The notes: generated by a model not told the origin, from the sequence alone. 64,000 nucleotides of DNA from Hungatella sp. UBA4396 (GCA_002389905.1 DGRE01000024.1:87820-151819); one strand, 5' to 3'. Positions 1 through 9,647 are shown, numbered from the stretch's first letter. Numbers and translations: made by a program.

Positions 1-1852
1 GAGGGTCTGTCGGCTCTAAATACACCAGAACATTCTTATAAAGAGTGATCCTGCTGTAAAGGTCCAGTTCACTTCCTCCATAGGAGAAGTAAAGGAGCAC
101 CTCCTTGGGCAGGAGATAACAGTAATTCTTAGGCAGACTGTATAAATAATATTCATACAGCCTGGTCAGGCTGATTCCGGCCTTTACCCCCTTTTCATAC
201 CAGGAAAAGGCGTCTCCCATCCGCAGCTCGCCCTTAATCAGCAGACCGCAGACAGCCTCCAGTACTTCCTTTTCCGGAAACTCCTCATAAAGCTTTAACA
301 GCATCCGGTAATGAAGGCGGTTAAAATGCTTTACATTCAAAGTCAATCTGGATACGGTCAGAGCCAGTTTTTTCTCCACCAGCCCCTTCCCGGCGCAGTG
401 ATAGAGAGTCTGTATTTCCATAGGTCCCAAAGACCTGAGCATATCAGGTGCGCTGTTTAAAATCCTGCAGCCCCAGACATAGAAAAATGGGCTTCTCATT
501 CCCATATCATACTGCCGCTTTAGCATAGAAAATAAAGAAGGCAGGTTGTCAAAGAGCCTGGAATCCATTTTTAAAATCAGCAAAAAGAGCCAGAACTGTT
601 TCGGTTCTTCCTCCAGATATTTTTTCATAAGACGGATTAAGGACTCTTTCTGGTATTCGTCCGGCTCCGCTTTTAAACGCAGGTACTGGTAATAGCAGTA
701 CAGCTCTCTCTTTTCCTGGCGCTGGCTGAGAATTTCATCCCTGCATTCATCCAGGTACAATACAGCTTTAGAGGGATTTCCTTCTCCCAGACAAATTTCT
801 GCCCGGAACAGTTTGACAAGGCTGGTGTCTCCCTTCATCACCTCAATCTCATTGAGGGCTTTTCTCATTCCTTCATAGAGAACAGTCAGATCCTTCTGCC
901 CTGTTTCTTCCTCCAGACGGAGCCGTAAAAAACGGCTGAACGCCTCTTTTGTAAAGGCGTCCTCAGCCGATATCCCGCCACCCGGGTTTCTGACTGCCGT
1001 AACCGGAAGGGCAAAGCGTTCTTCCATCCCGTTTACCAGAATCCTGCCCTGATTTTCTCCCTGGTGCATCCGCTCCGGGTGAACGACAAAGGGCACCCTG
1101 CACTCATCGCCCTCAAAGTCCTGTTCCCCGATGGTTTTTCTGGGCAGTTCTATAAAATCACAATCCGTTGCCACTTCCAGATTCACATAGCCCCAGCCGC
1201 TTCGCTTTAAGATCAACTGATCCTTTACAGGCTCCTCCAGCTCTCCAAATCTTCTGGGGCCTGTTTCTGCGGTTAAGGAAACCGGTTCTTTGACCTTTAA
1301 GGCCGTAAGAAACTCCTCCAGTTCCTTTCTCCTGTCAGGCCTGCCCCGCAATCCGTCATAAATTGCCTTTACACGCAGGTCCTTCATAAAGGGGGCTGTA
1401 TCAAAATCCCTATATTCAAACAGCCTTAAGGCCGTATCCATATCTTTTTTCGCAATGGCTGCAAAGTCCTCTGCCGTCTTTAAATCCCCCAGGGCCTTCC
1501 CCGAGGTTCCCAGCTCCACACGAAAAGAATAAGGGACTTCTCTCTCGCCGCCATTGGTAACCAGATAAAAAGCTCCCTTAATCACATCACCATCTTCCAG
1601 ATAATTGCTGTTTATCTCATAGACCAGATGGTTATATGTACCGCCAAAGGCTCCATTTAAAAGCCTGACACGGTAATTTGAGGAATATGCAAGTCCTTTT
1701 ATATGCAAATTGTTCTCGCTGGTAACGACAACTTCGCGTCTTGCCGCCCCGCCGGAGCGGACCACATCATCAATTCCCGATGGGGTTACCTTAATCTTTG
1801 GAATTTCTGAATCAATAATGCCTTTTGACAGCCTGTTGATCCGTTCTCTCAT
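1..1852 (-). CDS. DUF5717 family protein (partial, C-terminus outside window)
   Basis: An open frame runs on the minus strand from an ATG at 1852 to the window edge with no stop, giving about 617 residues of a larger protein. The N-terminus begins MRERINRLSKGIIDSEIPKI and continues with a beta-rich stretch, followed by a long helical repeat-like region. I recognise this as the DUF5717 family of large (roughly 1,100-1,200 residue) Lachnospiraceae proteins. That identification is from memory of the N-terminal pattern, so it is moderate. No signal peptide or membrane segment is visible in the part present. The function is unknown. It is divergent from malic enzyme at 2037, with about 180 bp of AT-rich DNA between them. 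Confidence 0.6.
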   Translation of the reverse strand, partial: MRERINRLSKGIIDSEIPKIKVTPSGIDDVVRSGGAARREVVVTSENNLHIKGLAYSSNYRVRLLNGAFGGTYNHLVYEINSNYLEDGDVIKGAFYLVTNGGEREVPYSFRVELGTSGKALGDLKTAEDFAAIAKKDMDTALRLFEYRDFDTAPFMKDLRVKAIYDGLRGRPDRRKELEEFLTALKVKEPVSLTAETGPRRFGELEEPVKDQLILKRSGWGYVNLEVATDCDFIELPRKTIGEQDFEGDECRVPFVVHPERMHQGENQGRILVNGMEERFALPVTAVRNPGGGISAEDAFTKEAFSRFLRLRLEEETGQKDLTVLYEGMRKALNEIEVMKGDTSLVKLFRAEICLGEGNPSKAVLYLDECRDEILSQRQEKRELYCYYQYLRLKAEPDEYQKESLIRLMKKYLEEEPKQFWLFLLILKMDSRLFDNLPSLFSMLKRQYDMGMRSPFFYVWGCRILNSAPDMLRSLGPMEIQTLYHCAGKGLVEKKLALTVSRLTLNVKHFNRLHYRMLLKLYEEFPEKEVLEAVCGLLIKGELRMGDAFSWYEKGVKAGISLTRLYEYYLYSLPKNYCYLLPKEVLLYFSYGGSELDLYSRITLYKNVLVYLEPTDP

Positions 1853-1973
1853 AGTGCCACCTGTATCTTTAATTTGTCCGCTCCCTCAGGCAAAATAATA
1901 TGACCTTAGGGGGCTTCCTTCTCTTGTTGGTTTATTTTCTTATCAATTACACTACATTCTACCATATTTTCTA

Positions 1974-2002
1974 TTGATTTAAAACCCTAAAATTGGTATG
2001 AT
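1974..2002 (+). promoter_or_regulatory. Sigma-A promoter of the malic enzyme gene
   Basis: TTGATT (1974-1979) and TATGAT (1997-2002) are separated by exactly 17 bp. They lie 35 bp upstream of the malic enzyme ATG, and an AAAGGA ribosome-binding site sits between them at about 2020. This is a good housekeeping promoter match by inspection; no transcript data support it. Confidence 0.6.
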
Positions 2003-2036
2003 AAATAAAAACTGTTGAAAAAAGGACGAACCAATT

Positions 2037-3191
2037 ATGACGACCAATGAGAAAGCTTTATTGCTCCACAAGGAATGGAAAGGAAAGCTGGAAATAACCG
2101 CAAAAGCAAAGGTAAATACCAGAGAGGATTTAGCCCTGGCCTATACTCCCGGAGTAGCGGAACCGTGCAAGGTTATTGCTGAAAATCCCGATGCAGCATA
2201 CGATTATACCATCAAATCCAATACCGTGGCAGTTGTCTCCGACGGAAGCGCTGTTTTGGGCCTGGGAAACATCGGCCCCCTGGCAGCTATGCCTGTTATG
2301 GAAGGAAAGGCCGTGCTTTTTAAAGAATTCGGAGGAGTGAATGCCATCCCCATCTGCCTGGACACCCAGGACAAGGAAGAAATCATCAAAACCGTGGTAA
2401 ATATTGCGCCTGCCTTTGGCGGCATCAATCTGGAGGACATCTCAGCCCCCCGCTGCTTTGAGATCGAGGAGCGGTTAAAGACTCTCCTTCCCATCCCTGT
2501 ATTTCACGATGACCAGCACGGAACAGCCATCGTTGTTCTGGCAGGCATTATCAATGCCCTGGAAGTGACGGGAAAGAAAAAAGAAGAATGCCGGGTGGTG
2601 GTAAACGGAGCAGGCTCCGCCGGAGTGGCCATCACAAAACTTCTCCTCACCTATGGCTTTCCCCATATTACCATGTGCGACAGAGTTGGAATCCTGGCTA
2701 AGGGCATGGAAGGCTTAAACTGGATGCAGCAACAGATGATGGATGTGACCAACTTAGAAGGAAAACAGGGTTCTCTGGCCGATGCCATGAAGGGAGCCGA
2801 TATTTTCATCGGAGTATCTGCCCCCGGAATCGTCACCCAGGAAATGGTCGCTTCCATGAACCGGGACTCCATTCTCTTTGCCATGGCAAATCCGGTTCCA
2901 GAGATCATGCCTGATCTGGCAAAGGCTGCCGGTGCCAAAGTTATAGGAACCGGAAGGTCTGATTTCCCAAATCAGGTCAATAATGTACTTGTATTCCCAG
3001 GCATTTTCAAAGGCGCTCTGGAAGGAAGATCATCTGCTATTACAGAAGAGATGAAGCTTGCCGCTGCCGCTGCCATTGCCGGTCTTGTGGACCCTTCCAA
3101 GAGAGATGAAAACAACATTCTGCCGGAAGCATTTGATCCCCGTGTTGCAGAAGTTGTGAGCCGTGCGGTCAGGGATCATATCCGGTCATAG
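2037..3191 (+). CDS. NAD(P)-dependent malic enzyme (oxaloacetate-decarboxylating)
   Basis: Cytosolic enzyme converting malate to pyruvate and CO2 with reduction of NAD(P). At 384 residues it has the length of the short bacterial malic enzymes (B. subtilis YtsJ-like), not the long PTA-fusion type. Visible family motifs are YTPGVAEPC near residue 38, SDGSAVLGLGNIGP near 68-82, the metal-site HDDQHGTA near 160, and the Rossmann motif GAGSAGVAI near 191. The ATG is preceded by AAAGGA with suitable spacing and by a good sigma-A promoter. It is the first gene of a rightward group with the DUF4364 gene 78 bp downstream. A short perfect hairpin (GGCGCA/TGCGCC, 3240-3256) lies in that gap. The cofactor preference cannot be read with certainty. 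Confidence 0.93.
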   Translation: MTTNEKALLLHKEWKGKLEITAKAKVNTREDLALAYTPGVAEPCKVIAENPDAAYDYTIKSNTVAVVSDGSAVLGLGNIGPLAAMPVMEGKAVLFKEFGGVNAIPICLDTQDKEEIIKTVVNIAPAFGGINLEDISAPRCFEIEERLKTLLPIPVFHDDQHGTAIVVLAGIINALEVTGKKKEECRVVVNGAGSAGVAITKLLLTYGFPHITMCDRVGILAKGMEGLNWMQQQMMDVTNLEGKQGSLADAMKGADIFIGVSAPGIVTQEMVASMNRDSILFAMANPVPEIMPDLAKAAGAKVIGTGRSDFPNQVNNVLVFPGIFKGALEGRSSAITEEMKLAAAAAIAGLVDPSKRDENNILPEAFDPRVAEVVSRAVRDHIRS

Positions 3192-3269
3192 AGGCTTTCC
3201 GCCCAGCTTTAAGCGCCCGTATCACCGGGTAAAAATTACGGCGCAGATCATGCGCCACTGGAGGTAACT

Positions 3270-3794
3270 ATGCTGTCAGAACCTATGACCCTGTACAAAC
3301 TGATGATTTTATATATGCTGAAGCAGGTAAATTTCCCCCTGACAAGCGCACAACTATCCAACTTTTTTCTGGAACATGAATATACCACTTATTTCACCTT
3401 AAACCAGGCCCTTAATGAGCTGCTGGAAGCCAGGCTTCTCCATGTGGAAACCAACCACAACAGCAGTCGGTATGAAATCACCAGGGAGGGGGAAGAAACC
3501 CTTTCTTTTTTCGGTAACAAAATTTCACCTGCCATCATTAATGATATAGATGAATACTTAAAGGAAAACAAGTTCCGCCTCCGCAATGAAGTGGGAATCA
3601 CTGCTGATTTCTATAAATCTACCAGCCAGGACTATATCGTCCGCTGTCAGGTGAGGGAAGGAAAAAGCAATCTGATCAACTTGGAGCTTTCCGTTCCTGA
3701 CAAGGCCCAGGCAGAGATCATGTGCGACCACTGGAAAGCAAAAAGCCAGGAAATCTACGCATTTGCCATGAAAAGCCTGATGAGCGGTTCTTAG
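3270..3794 (+). CDS. DUF4364 family protein, winged-helix-like
   Basis: A 174-residue cytosolic protein matching the DUF4364 pattern seen throughout Lachnospiraceae. The N-terminal half (MTLYKLMILYMLKQ...) looks like a winged helix: helices, then TLNQALNELLEARLLHV as a recognition-type helix and a basic wing (SSRYEITREGEETL). The C-terminal half is a mixed alpha/beta region with no catalytic motif. This suggests a DNA-binding or dimerising regulator related to the PadR/MarR fold, but no target is evident. GGAGG lies just upstream of the ATG. It is followed within 30 bp by a small membrane-protein gene, so the two are probably cotranscribed. Confidence 0.8.
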   Translation: MLSEPMTLYKLMILYMLKQVNFPLTSAQLSNFFLEHEYTTYFTLNQALNELLEARLLHVETNHNSSRYEITREGEETLSFFGNKISPAIINDIDEYLKENKFRLRNEVGITADFYKSTSQDYIVRCQVREGKSNLINLELSVPDKAQAEIMCDHWKAKSQEIYAFAMKSLMSGS

Positions 3795-3823
3795 AGTTTC
3801 ATCAGACAGAAAGGGGATTCATC

Positions 3824-4135
3824 TTGAATAAGATCCAGAAAAAAAGAACATTAATTCAGGAAATCAACTACAGATACATTCAGGAACAGAAGAAGCTGAA
3901 AAAGAAGAGATTCCGGTTGAAGACAAGACTTATGCTGACCATTGTTCTCCCCATTCTTCTGGTCCTGATTTCTGTCAAGGCGGCACAGACCTTTATCCGG
4001 ATCAGGGTAAGAGAGATCTTTGCCAAACCCCTTCCTGAAAAAGTGCCCAACGAACCCTCCCAGCCGGTGACCGTTCCCAAGGTGCCTGTGGAAACAGAAA
4101 TCCTGCACCCCGAGCCGGTTTCCGAAGAAAAATAG
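3824..4135 (+). CDS. Small single-pass membrane protein, unknown function
   Basis: I place the start at the TTG at 3824 because AAGGGG lies 7 bp upstream. The longer open frame from 3722 would overlap the DUF4364 gene and has no ribosome-binding site. The resulting protein is about 103 residues: a basic N-terminal helix rich in Lys/Arg/Gln, one membrane segment (LMLTIVLPILLVLISV, about residues 39-55), and a proline-rich acidic tail that would lie outside the cell. No domain is recognised. It ends three bases before a strong terminator. Confidence 0.6.
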   Translation: MNKIQKKRTLIQEINYRYIQEQKKLKKKRFRLKTRLMLTIVLPILLVLISVKAAQTFIRIRVREIFAKPLPEKVPNEPSQPVTVPKVPVETEILHPEPVSEEK

Positions 4136-4138
4136 ACA

Positions 4139-4178
4139 AAAAAGCTGATTCAGTAAATCTCTCCTGAATCAGCTTTTT
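4139..4178. terminator. Bidirectional intrinsic terminator
   Basis: A perfect 15-bp inverted repeat (4139-4153 with 4164-4178, core AAGCTGATTCAG) surrounds a 10-nt loop, with A-tract on the left and T-tract on the right. It sits between the convergent membrane-protein gene and the ABC transporter operon and can terminate both. Confidence 0.85.
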
Positions 4179-4180
4179 CT

Positions 4181-4924
4181 TTATCCCTGCATAAATCTGC
4201 TTAAAAATTCTTTTGTGGTGGTCTTTTTCGGATTTCCGAATATATCAGCGGGAGGCCCCTCTTCTTCGATGACTCCTCCTGCCATATAAACCACATGGCT
4301 GGACACATCTCTGGCAAAGGCCATCTCATGAGTAACAATGATCATAGTAAGACCTTCTCTCGCCAGGGTTCTCATAACAGCCAGAACCTCTCCCACCATC
4401 TGAGGGTCCAGAGCAGAAGTAGGCTCGTCAAAGAGCAGAACCTCAGGCTCCATGGCCAGGGCTCTGGCTATGGCCACCCTCTGCTTTTGTCCGCCGGAAA
4501 GCTGCCTTGGCTTTGCATTGATATAGGGAGCCATGCCCACCTTTTCTAAATACATCTTAGCCTTTTTTCTGGCTTCTTCCTTCTCCTTTTTTAAAACCTT
4601 TATCTGGCCTGCCATGCAGTTTTCCAGAACAGTCATGTTGTTAAAGAGATTGAAATTCTGGAACACCATGCCCACCTTGGTCCGGTAGGAAGGAGCGTTC
4701 ATCTTCTTGTCCGTAATATCCACATCGTGATACAGGATCTCTCCGCTGGTAGGTGTTTCCAAAAGGTTTAAACAGCGCAGAAGGGTTGATTTTCCGGAAC
4801 CGGAAGCGCCTATGATACAGGTCACATCCCCTGCATTGACGGAGAAATCAATATCCCGCAGCACCACGTTGGTTCCAAAGGTTTTGCTTAAATGATGAAT
4901 TTCCAACAATTTTTCGCCTGCCAT
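4181..4924 (-). CDS. Polar amino acid ABC transporter, ATP-binding protein
   Basis: The 247-residue ATPase of a polar amino acid uptake system (GlnQ/HisP class). Walker A GASGSGKST (about 40-48), Q-loop FQNFNLF, signature LSGGQKQR (about 143-150), Walker B VLLFDEPTSALD and the H-loop VTHEM are all present. The length is typical. The ATG follows the permease stop codon directly and has GGAGGAG upstream, so translation is probably coupled to the permease. It is the last gene of the binding protein-permease-ATPase operon and runs into the shared terminator. The substrate cannot be assigned beyond a polar amino acid. Confidence 0.92.
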   Translation of the reverse strand: MAGEKLLEIHHLSKTFGTNVVLRDIDFSVNAGDVTCIIGASGSGKSTLLRCLNLLETPTSGEILYHDVDITDKKMNAPSYRTKVGMVFQNFNLFNNMTVLENCMAGQIKVLKKEKEEARKKAKMYLEKVGMAPYINAKPRQLSGGQKQRVAIARALAMEPEVLLFDEPTSALDPQMVGEVLAVMRTLAREGLTMIIVTHEMAFARDVSSHVVYMAGGVIEEEGPPADIFGNPKKTTTKEFLSRFMQG

Positions 4925-5725
4925 TTACTTCTCCTCCTTATCTCTTGGATTGGGGAACTTCACCATACCGCTGGTATAAGCCAGGGTATCCGTAGTAGCC
5001 AGATCATAGCTGTCCGGTCCGTCCATCTTCTTCTCCCAATGCCGGAGGATTCTGGAGCAGGTGAAGGTCAGTACAAAGTAAAGGACCATGGTAATGGTAA
5101 AGGCTTCAAAATAAGTATAATAGGCTCCTGCCACTCCCTTTGTGGTGTAAAACAGCTCTACAAAACCAATGACAGAGAGCACGCAGGTGTCCTTGATATT
5201 GATGATCAGATTGTTTCCGATTTGAGGCATGATGTTGCGAAGAGCCTGAGGCATAATCACATTGACCATGGTCTGGTAGTGAGTCATACCGATGGCCTTG
5301 GCTCCCTCCGTCTGTCCCTGGTCAATGGACAGGATGCCTCCGCGCACTGTCTCTGCCATGTAAGCTCCGGTGTTAATGGAAACAATAAAGTAAGCAGCAA
5401 AGGCAACAGACATGTTAATCTGAAACAACACGGAGAAACCGAAATATATAAACATGGCCTGAACCATCATGGGGGTTCCCCGGAATACCTCTACATAGAT
5501 ATTTAATATGATTTTTACAATCTGTAACAGGAACCGCTTGATCACGTTATCGTTTTTCGATACAGGAATTGTTTGAATAATTCCCACTGCAAAACCAATG
5601 ATACAGCCGATAAAGGTACCCACAACGGCAACAGCCATTGTCTTTCCCACCCCGCTGAGAAAGGACGGTCCATACCCTTGCAGAATAACTATGATTCTTC
5701 CCAAAAAATCTGATGGCAGAGACAT
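4925..5725 (-). CDS. Amino acid ABC transporter permease (HisM/GlnP family)
   Basis: A 266-residue inner-membrane permease. Several hydrophobic segments flank the EAA loop region ETVRGGILSIDQGQTEGAKA, which docks on the ATPase; the family hallmark EVFRGTP lies further upstream in the chain. AGGAG lies 10 bp before the ATG. It is the middle gene of the operon, 22 bp after the binding-protein gene. With only one permease gene present, the channel is presumably a homodimer. Confidence 0.9.
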   Translation of the reverse strand: MSLPSDFLGRIIVILQGYGPSFLSGVGKTMAVAVVGTFIGCIIGFAVGIIQTIPVSKNDNVIKRFLLQIVKIILNIYVEVFRGTPMMVQAMFIYFGFSVLFQINMSVAFAAYFIVSINTGAYMAETVRGGILSIDQGQTEGAKAIGMTHYQTMVNVIMPQALRNIMPQIGNNLIINIKDTCVLSVIGFVELFYTTKGVAGAYYTYFEAFTITMVLYFVLTFTCSRILRHWEKKMDGPDSYDLATTDTLAYTSGMVKFPNPRDKEEK

Positions 5726-5747
5726 TTTCTATCTTCTCCTTTTTGTA

Positions 5748-6626
5748 TTAGTTTGACAATGGCTGTACAGCGATGGCATCTTCCATCATCTTGTCAAAGT
5801 CTGTTTCATTCATTTCAGAAAGCACACCATTGATGGCTTCCTTTAATTCCGTATTACCCTTCTTTAAGGAAACGCCAATGTTAATGTCCTCTTCGGAAAC
5901 CTGGAATTCACCTTCTGTTCCGGTAAAATCAAGAAGTCTGAAATCAGGATAAGCAATCAAAGCAGCCTGTCCGGTAGGCTTATCGGTTACTACTAAATCA
6001 ATTCTGCCAGAGCTAAGAGCTACCAGCATAGCGGGCACGGATTCGTGGGCAGGCTGGATATCCCCGTCCGGAATCTGAGGCAGACAGCCGTCATACCAAA
6101 TGGTGTTGATCTGGGAGGTGCTGACAGCGCCGGCTAAATCTGCAACGCTTTTTGCATTCTCATATTTGCTTCCGGCCTTTACCAGGGTAACGATGGTAGC
6201 ATAGTAATATGGGTCTGTAAAATCTACGGACTGAAGGCGGTCTGATGTAATGGACTGGCCTGCGATAACACAGTCTACTGTTCCGGCCTGAACTGCAGGA
6301 ACCAGAGAATCCCAGTCAAGCTTTACAATCTCCAGCTCATAACCAAGCTGATCAGCAACCTTTTTGGCAATCATAACATCATAGCCATAAGCGAAATCAG
6401 AGCTTCCGGAAATGGGAACTGCTCCGTTTGCATCTGTGGGCTGGGTCCAGTTATAGGGTGCATAGCTGCACTCCATGGCAACCTTTAATACTTTTTTTCC
6501 GTCTGCATTCTCACCTGCTGCTGATGTTCCGGCTGCTGAGTTGCCACCTCCGCAGGCTGTTAAGGATGCTGCTGCCAGGGCTGCTGCTAAAAAGGCAGAA
6601 GCAATCTTCTTCATTGTTTTTTTCAT
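5748..6626 (-). CDS. Amino acid ABC transporter substrate-binding lipoprotein
   Basis: A 292-residue lipoprotein with an N-terminal signal helix and lipobox LTAC near residues 22-25, so it should be tethered outside the membrane. The mature part is a family 3 (SBP_bac_3) binding domain: CSYAPYNW near the start, DVMIAKKVADQLGYELEIV, and VDCVIAGQSITSDR. It delivers an amino acid to the downstream permease/ATPase. GAGGAG stands 8 bp before the ATG. A TATAAT-like element lies upstream around 6662-6667, but I could not find a convincing -35 partner. Confidence 0.92.
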   Translation of the reverse strand: MKKTMKKIASAFLAAALAAASLTACGGGNSAAGTSAAGENADGKKVLKVAMECSYAPYNWTQPTDANGAVPISGSSDFAYGYDVMIAKKVADQLGYELEIVKLDWDSLVPAVQAGTVDCVIAGQSITSDRLQSVDFTDPYYYATIVTLVKAGSKYENAKSVADLAGAVSTSQINTIWYDGCLPQIPDGDIQPAHESVPAMLVALSSGRIDLVVTDKPTGQAALIAYPDFRLLDFTGTEGEFQVSEEDINIGVSLKKGNTELKEAINGVLSEMNETDFDKMMEDAIAVQPLSN

Positions 6627-6699
6627 AATCGTTTTCTCCTCATCTCATTAAAATTTACAATATTATAAATCCGCATTTGTGAACAGTATAAAAAGATTT

Positions 6700-7299
6700 T
6701 TACTCATTGTCAATACTATTTACTATTTCTGAAATCATGTCCCATATTTCTTCTCTTCCCTGTTTCGTTTCGGCGGAGAAGGGAATGACGATTTCATCGG
6801 GTCCAAGCCCTAAGCCTGTCCGCAGGGTCTTTACGGCTTTTGATACCTGGCTCCGTTTGATCTTATCCAGCTTGGTGGCTATGATCACCGGATGAAAGCC
6901 GTTGTGCACAATCCAGTCATACATGGTTTTGTCATTGACCGAGGGCTCATGACGGATGTCCACCAGAAGAAAGATACAGCGGAGCATAGGGGATTTATGG
7001 AGATAGTTCTCAATCATTTTCCCCCATTTGGCTTTTACCTCCAGGGACACCTTGGCATAGCCGTAGCCTGGAAGATCTACATAATAAAAGGCATCATTGA
7101 TGTTATAAAAGTTAATGGTCTGGGTCTTTCCCGGCTGGGATGATATCCTGGCAAATGATTTGCGGTTCATCAGGGCATTGATCAGCGAGGACTTCCCCAC
7201 ATTGGACTTGCCGGCAAAAGCAAACTCCGGCTTGGTATTCTCCGGAAGTTTGCTGGTTATGCCGCAAACGGTTTCCAGTTCTACGGTTTTAATAATCAT
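6700..7299 (-). CDS. engB: Ribosome biogenesis GTPase EngB/YsxC
   Basis: A 199-residue TRAFAC-class GTPase needed for assembly of the large ribosomal subunit. G1 is GKSNVGKSS (30-38), G3 is DLPGYGYA, G4 is TKLDK and G5 is SAETKQG. The family length is about 195-210. The ATG overlaps the end of lon by four bases, so translation is probably coupled. Linkage of engB to lon, clpX, clpP and tig is the usual arrangement in Firmicutes. Confidence 0.96.
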   Translation of the reverse strand: MIIKTVELETVCGITSKLPENTKPEFAFAGKSNVGKSSLINALMNRKSFARISSQPGKTQTINFYNINDAFYYVDLPGYGYAKVSLEVKAKWGKMIENYLHKSPMLRCIFLLVDIRHEPSVNDKTMYDWIVHNGFHPVIIATKLDKIKRSQVSKAVKTLRTGLGLGPDEIVIPFSAETKQGREEIWDMISEIVNSIDNE

Positions 7300-9620
7300 A
7301 CGGTTTCCTTTCCACTGAACGATTCCTTTAATACTTCCGCCATAGTCTTCACATAAATAATGTCAAGCCCTCCTGTGATTTCCTCTGACAGCTCCGCTAT
7401 ATCCGGGCGGTTCTTATCAGGGATTAAGACCTTTTCTACATGGGCCATGCGGGCGGCCAGGATTTTTTCCTTTAGGCCTCCGATAGGGAGAACTCTGCCC
7501 CGCAGGGTGATTTCTCCTGTCATGGCTACCTTTGCATAGACCTTATGATTGGTAATGGCTGAAAGCATGGCGGTGGCTATGGTGATTCCTGCAGAAGGGC
7601 CATCCTTTGGCACCGCTCCCTCAGGAATATGAAGGTGGATATCGTGCTTTTCAAAGTAATCCTCTGCCACCTGGTAATCCGGGCAGACTGACTTTACATA
7701 GCTGAGTGCCGTCTGGGCAGATTCCTTCATGACGCCGCCCATCTGTCCGGTCGTCTGAAGGGCTCCCTTTCCGGGCATCACATTGACCTCAATCTGAAGG
7801 GTGTTGCCTCCTACGCTGGTCCATGCAAGTCCTCTTACGGTTCCCACCTGGTCTTCTTCATTTACATCTTCAAAGGTCACCTTTTCCTTGCCCAGGTATT
7901 TTTCCAAATCCTTTGACCGGATCTCTATGACCTGTTTTCCGCCCTCCAAAAACTCTCTTGCTGCCTTGCGGAATACAGAGCCGATCTGCCGTTCCAAATT
8001 TCTCACTCCGGCTTCTCGGGTGTAGTTGTGAATGATCTTTTTTAAGGCTCCATCCGATATGGTCACCTGCTTTTCCTTAAGGCCGTTCTTTTCTCTCTGT
8101 TTCCTTACAAGATAATTCTTTGCAATATGGAATTTTTCATTCTCCGTATAGCTGCTTACTTCAATTACTTCCATACGATCCAGCAAAGGGCCGGGAATAG
8201 TGGTGGTGGTATTGGCAGTTGCTACAAAAAGCACGTTGGACAAATCAATAGGAGCTTCCACATAGTGATCCCTGAACTTCATATTCTGCTCGCTGTCCAG
8301 CACCTCCAAAAGGGCGGAGGAGGTGTCTCCCTTATAGTCCCTGCTGACCTTGTCGATCTCATCGAGAAGCATGAGAGGGTTGCTGACTCCCGCCTGTCTT
8401 AAGGCTTCCACAATCCTTCCGGGCATAGCTCCCACGTAAGTCTTGCGGTGTCCGCGGATCTCCGCTTCATCACGGATACCTCCCAGGCTGATTCGCACGT
8501 ATTCTTTATTTAAAGCTCTGGCCATGGAACGGGCGATAGAGGTCTTTCCTGTTCCCGGAGGGCCTACCAGACATACGATGGGACTGGTGCCCTTTTTGGT
8601 CAGAATCCTGACAGCTAAATATTCCAGAATTCGTTCCTTTACCTTTTCAAGGCCGTAATGGTCTTCATTTAATATCTTTTCCCCATGGGCAATGTTATTG
8701 TTGTCCCTGGACATCTTTTTCCATGGCAGATCCAGGACTGTTTCCAGATACATGCGGACCACATTGGCCTCCTGGCTTCCTCCCGGCATTGCCTTAAAGC
8801 GCTCAATTTCCTTCCGGATTTTCTCCTGAACCTCTTTGTCCGCTTTTAAAGCCTTCAGCCGTTTGGTGTACTCATCGGCATCAGACAGGGGATTGTCCTC
8901 TCCCAGTTCTTCCCGGATCACCTTTAATTGCTCTCTTAAGATATAATCCTTCTGATTCTTGTCAATCCGCTCCTTTACCTGGGACTGAAGCTCCCGCTTT
9001 ACTTTGGAAACCTCAATCTCGGTCACTAAATTTCTCATGACAAGAGCATACCGGTCCTCCAGTAAAAAGCTTTCCAGCACCTGCTGGCGGATCCGGTAAT
9101 CCCAGGAAAGGTGGACGGCGACCTGGTCCAGCAGTTCGCCTAAGTCTGTAATGGTTCTCAAATGAGGAACCACTTCCTTGCCTACCTTGGGATTTTCTCT
9201 TCCGTATTCCTCCAGCTTATCCTGGGTAATCTGTATCATGGCCTGGATGGTGATATAGTCAATGGCAGGATTTACTTCCTGGGTCTTCACAATTTCTCCT
9301 ATGAGCATGGGCTCCTGGCTGTCCAGGCTTAAAACCTCCGCCCTCTCCAGACCCTCTACCATAACCCGAATCACATTGTCAGGCATCTTTACAAGCTGCT
9401 TGATAAGGGCCACTGTACCGATCTGGAACAGATTATCAATTCCAGGATCAGCTTCCTCTGTGTTCTTCTGGGTGACCAGGCATACCTTCTGATCTCCCAC
9501 CATGGCCTTTTCCACAGCCGCAATTGATTTTTTCCGGCTGATATCAAAATGCAGCATCATTTTTGGAAGAACTGTCATGCCCCTTAAGGCAATGACTGGC
9601 ATTGTAATTGTTTTATCCAC
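7296..9620 (-). CDS. lon: ATP-dependent Lon protease
   Basis: A 774-residue cytosolic AAA+ serine protease that degrades misfolded and regulatory proteins. An N-terminal LON substrate-binding domain (about 6-200) is followed by a coiled linker, an AAA+ module with Walker A GPPGTGKTS (about 355) and Walker B LMLLDEIDK, then the peptidase domain with the catalytic serine in KDGPSAGIT (about 680) and the lysine in GGLKEKILAA (about 720). The first codon is GTG at 9620, with AAGG 5 bp upstream. A hairpin terminator lies between clpX and lon, so lon may receive only part of the clpX transcript. Confidence 0.96.
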   Translation of the reverse strand: MDKTITMPVIALRGMTVLPKMMLHFDISRKKSIAAVEKAMVGDQKVCLVTQKNTEEADPGIDNLFQIGTVALIKQLVKMPDNVIRVMVEGLERAEVLSLDSQEPMLIGEIVKTQEVNPAIDYITIQAMIQITQDKLEEYGRENPKVGKEVVPHLRTITDLGELLDQVAVHLSWDYRIRQQVLESFLLEDRYALVMRNLVTEIEVSKVKRELQSQVKERIDKNQKDYILREQLKVIREELGEDNPLSDADEYTKRLKALKADKEVQEKIRKEIERFKAMPGGSQEANVVRMYLETVLDLPWKKMSRDNNNIAHGEKILNEDHYGLEKVKERILEYLAVRILTKKGTSPIVCLVGPPGTGKTSIARSMARALNKEYVRISLGGIRDEAEIRGHRKTYVGAMPGRIVEALRQAGVSNPLMLLDEIDKVSRDYKGDTSSALLEVLDSEQNMKFRDHYVEAPIDLSNVLFVATANTTTTIPGPLLDRMEVIEVSSYTENEKFHIAKNYLVRKQREKNGLKEKQVTISDGALKKIIHNYTREAGVRNLERQIGSVFRKAAREFLEGGKQVIEIRSKDLEKYLGKEKVTFEDVNEEDQVGTVRGLAWTSVGGNTLQIEVNVMPGKGALQTTGQMGGVMKESAQTALSYVKSVCPDYQVAEDYFEKHDIHLHIPEGAVPKDGPSAGITIATAMLSAITNHKVYAKVAMTGEITLRGRVLPIGGLKEKILAARMAHVEKVLIPDKNRPDIAELSEEITGGLDIIYVKTMAEVLKESFSGKETV

Positions 9621-9647
9621 TGTTACCTTCTCTCCTTCGCATCCAAA

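Noticed and set aside
3192..3269. Copy of the two-hairpin repeat between malic enzyme and the DUF4364 gene
   Set aside because: CGCCCGTATCACCGGG looks superficially similar, but the order and spacing of the dyads do not match the family.
4892..5506. 204-residue plus-strand open frame opposite the amino-acid permease
   Set aside because: It is the antisense shadow of a well-supported ABC permease, with no ribosome-binding site and no recognisable domain.
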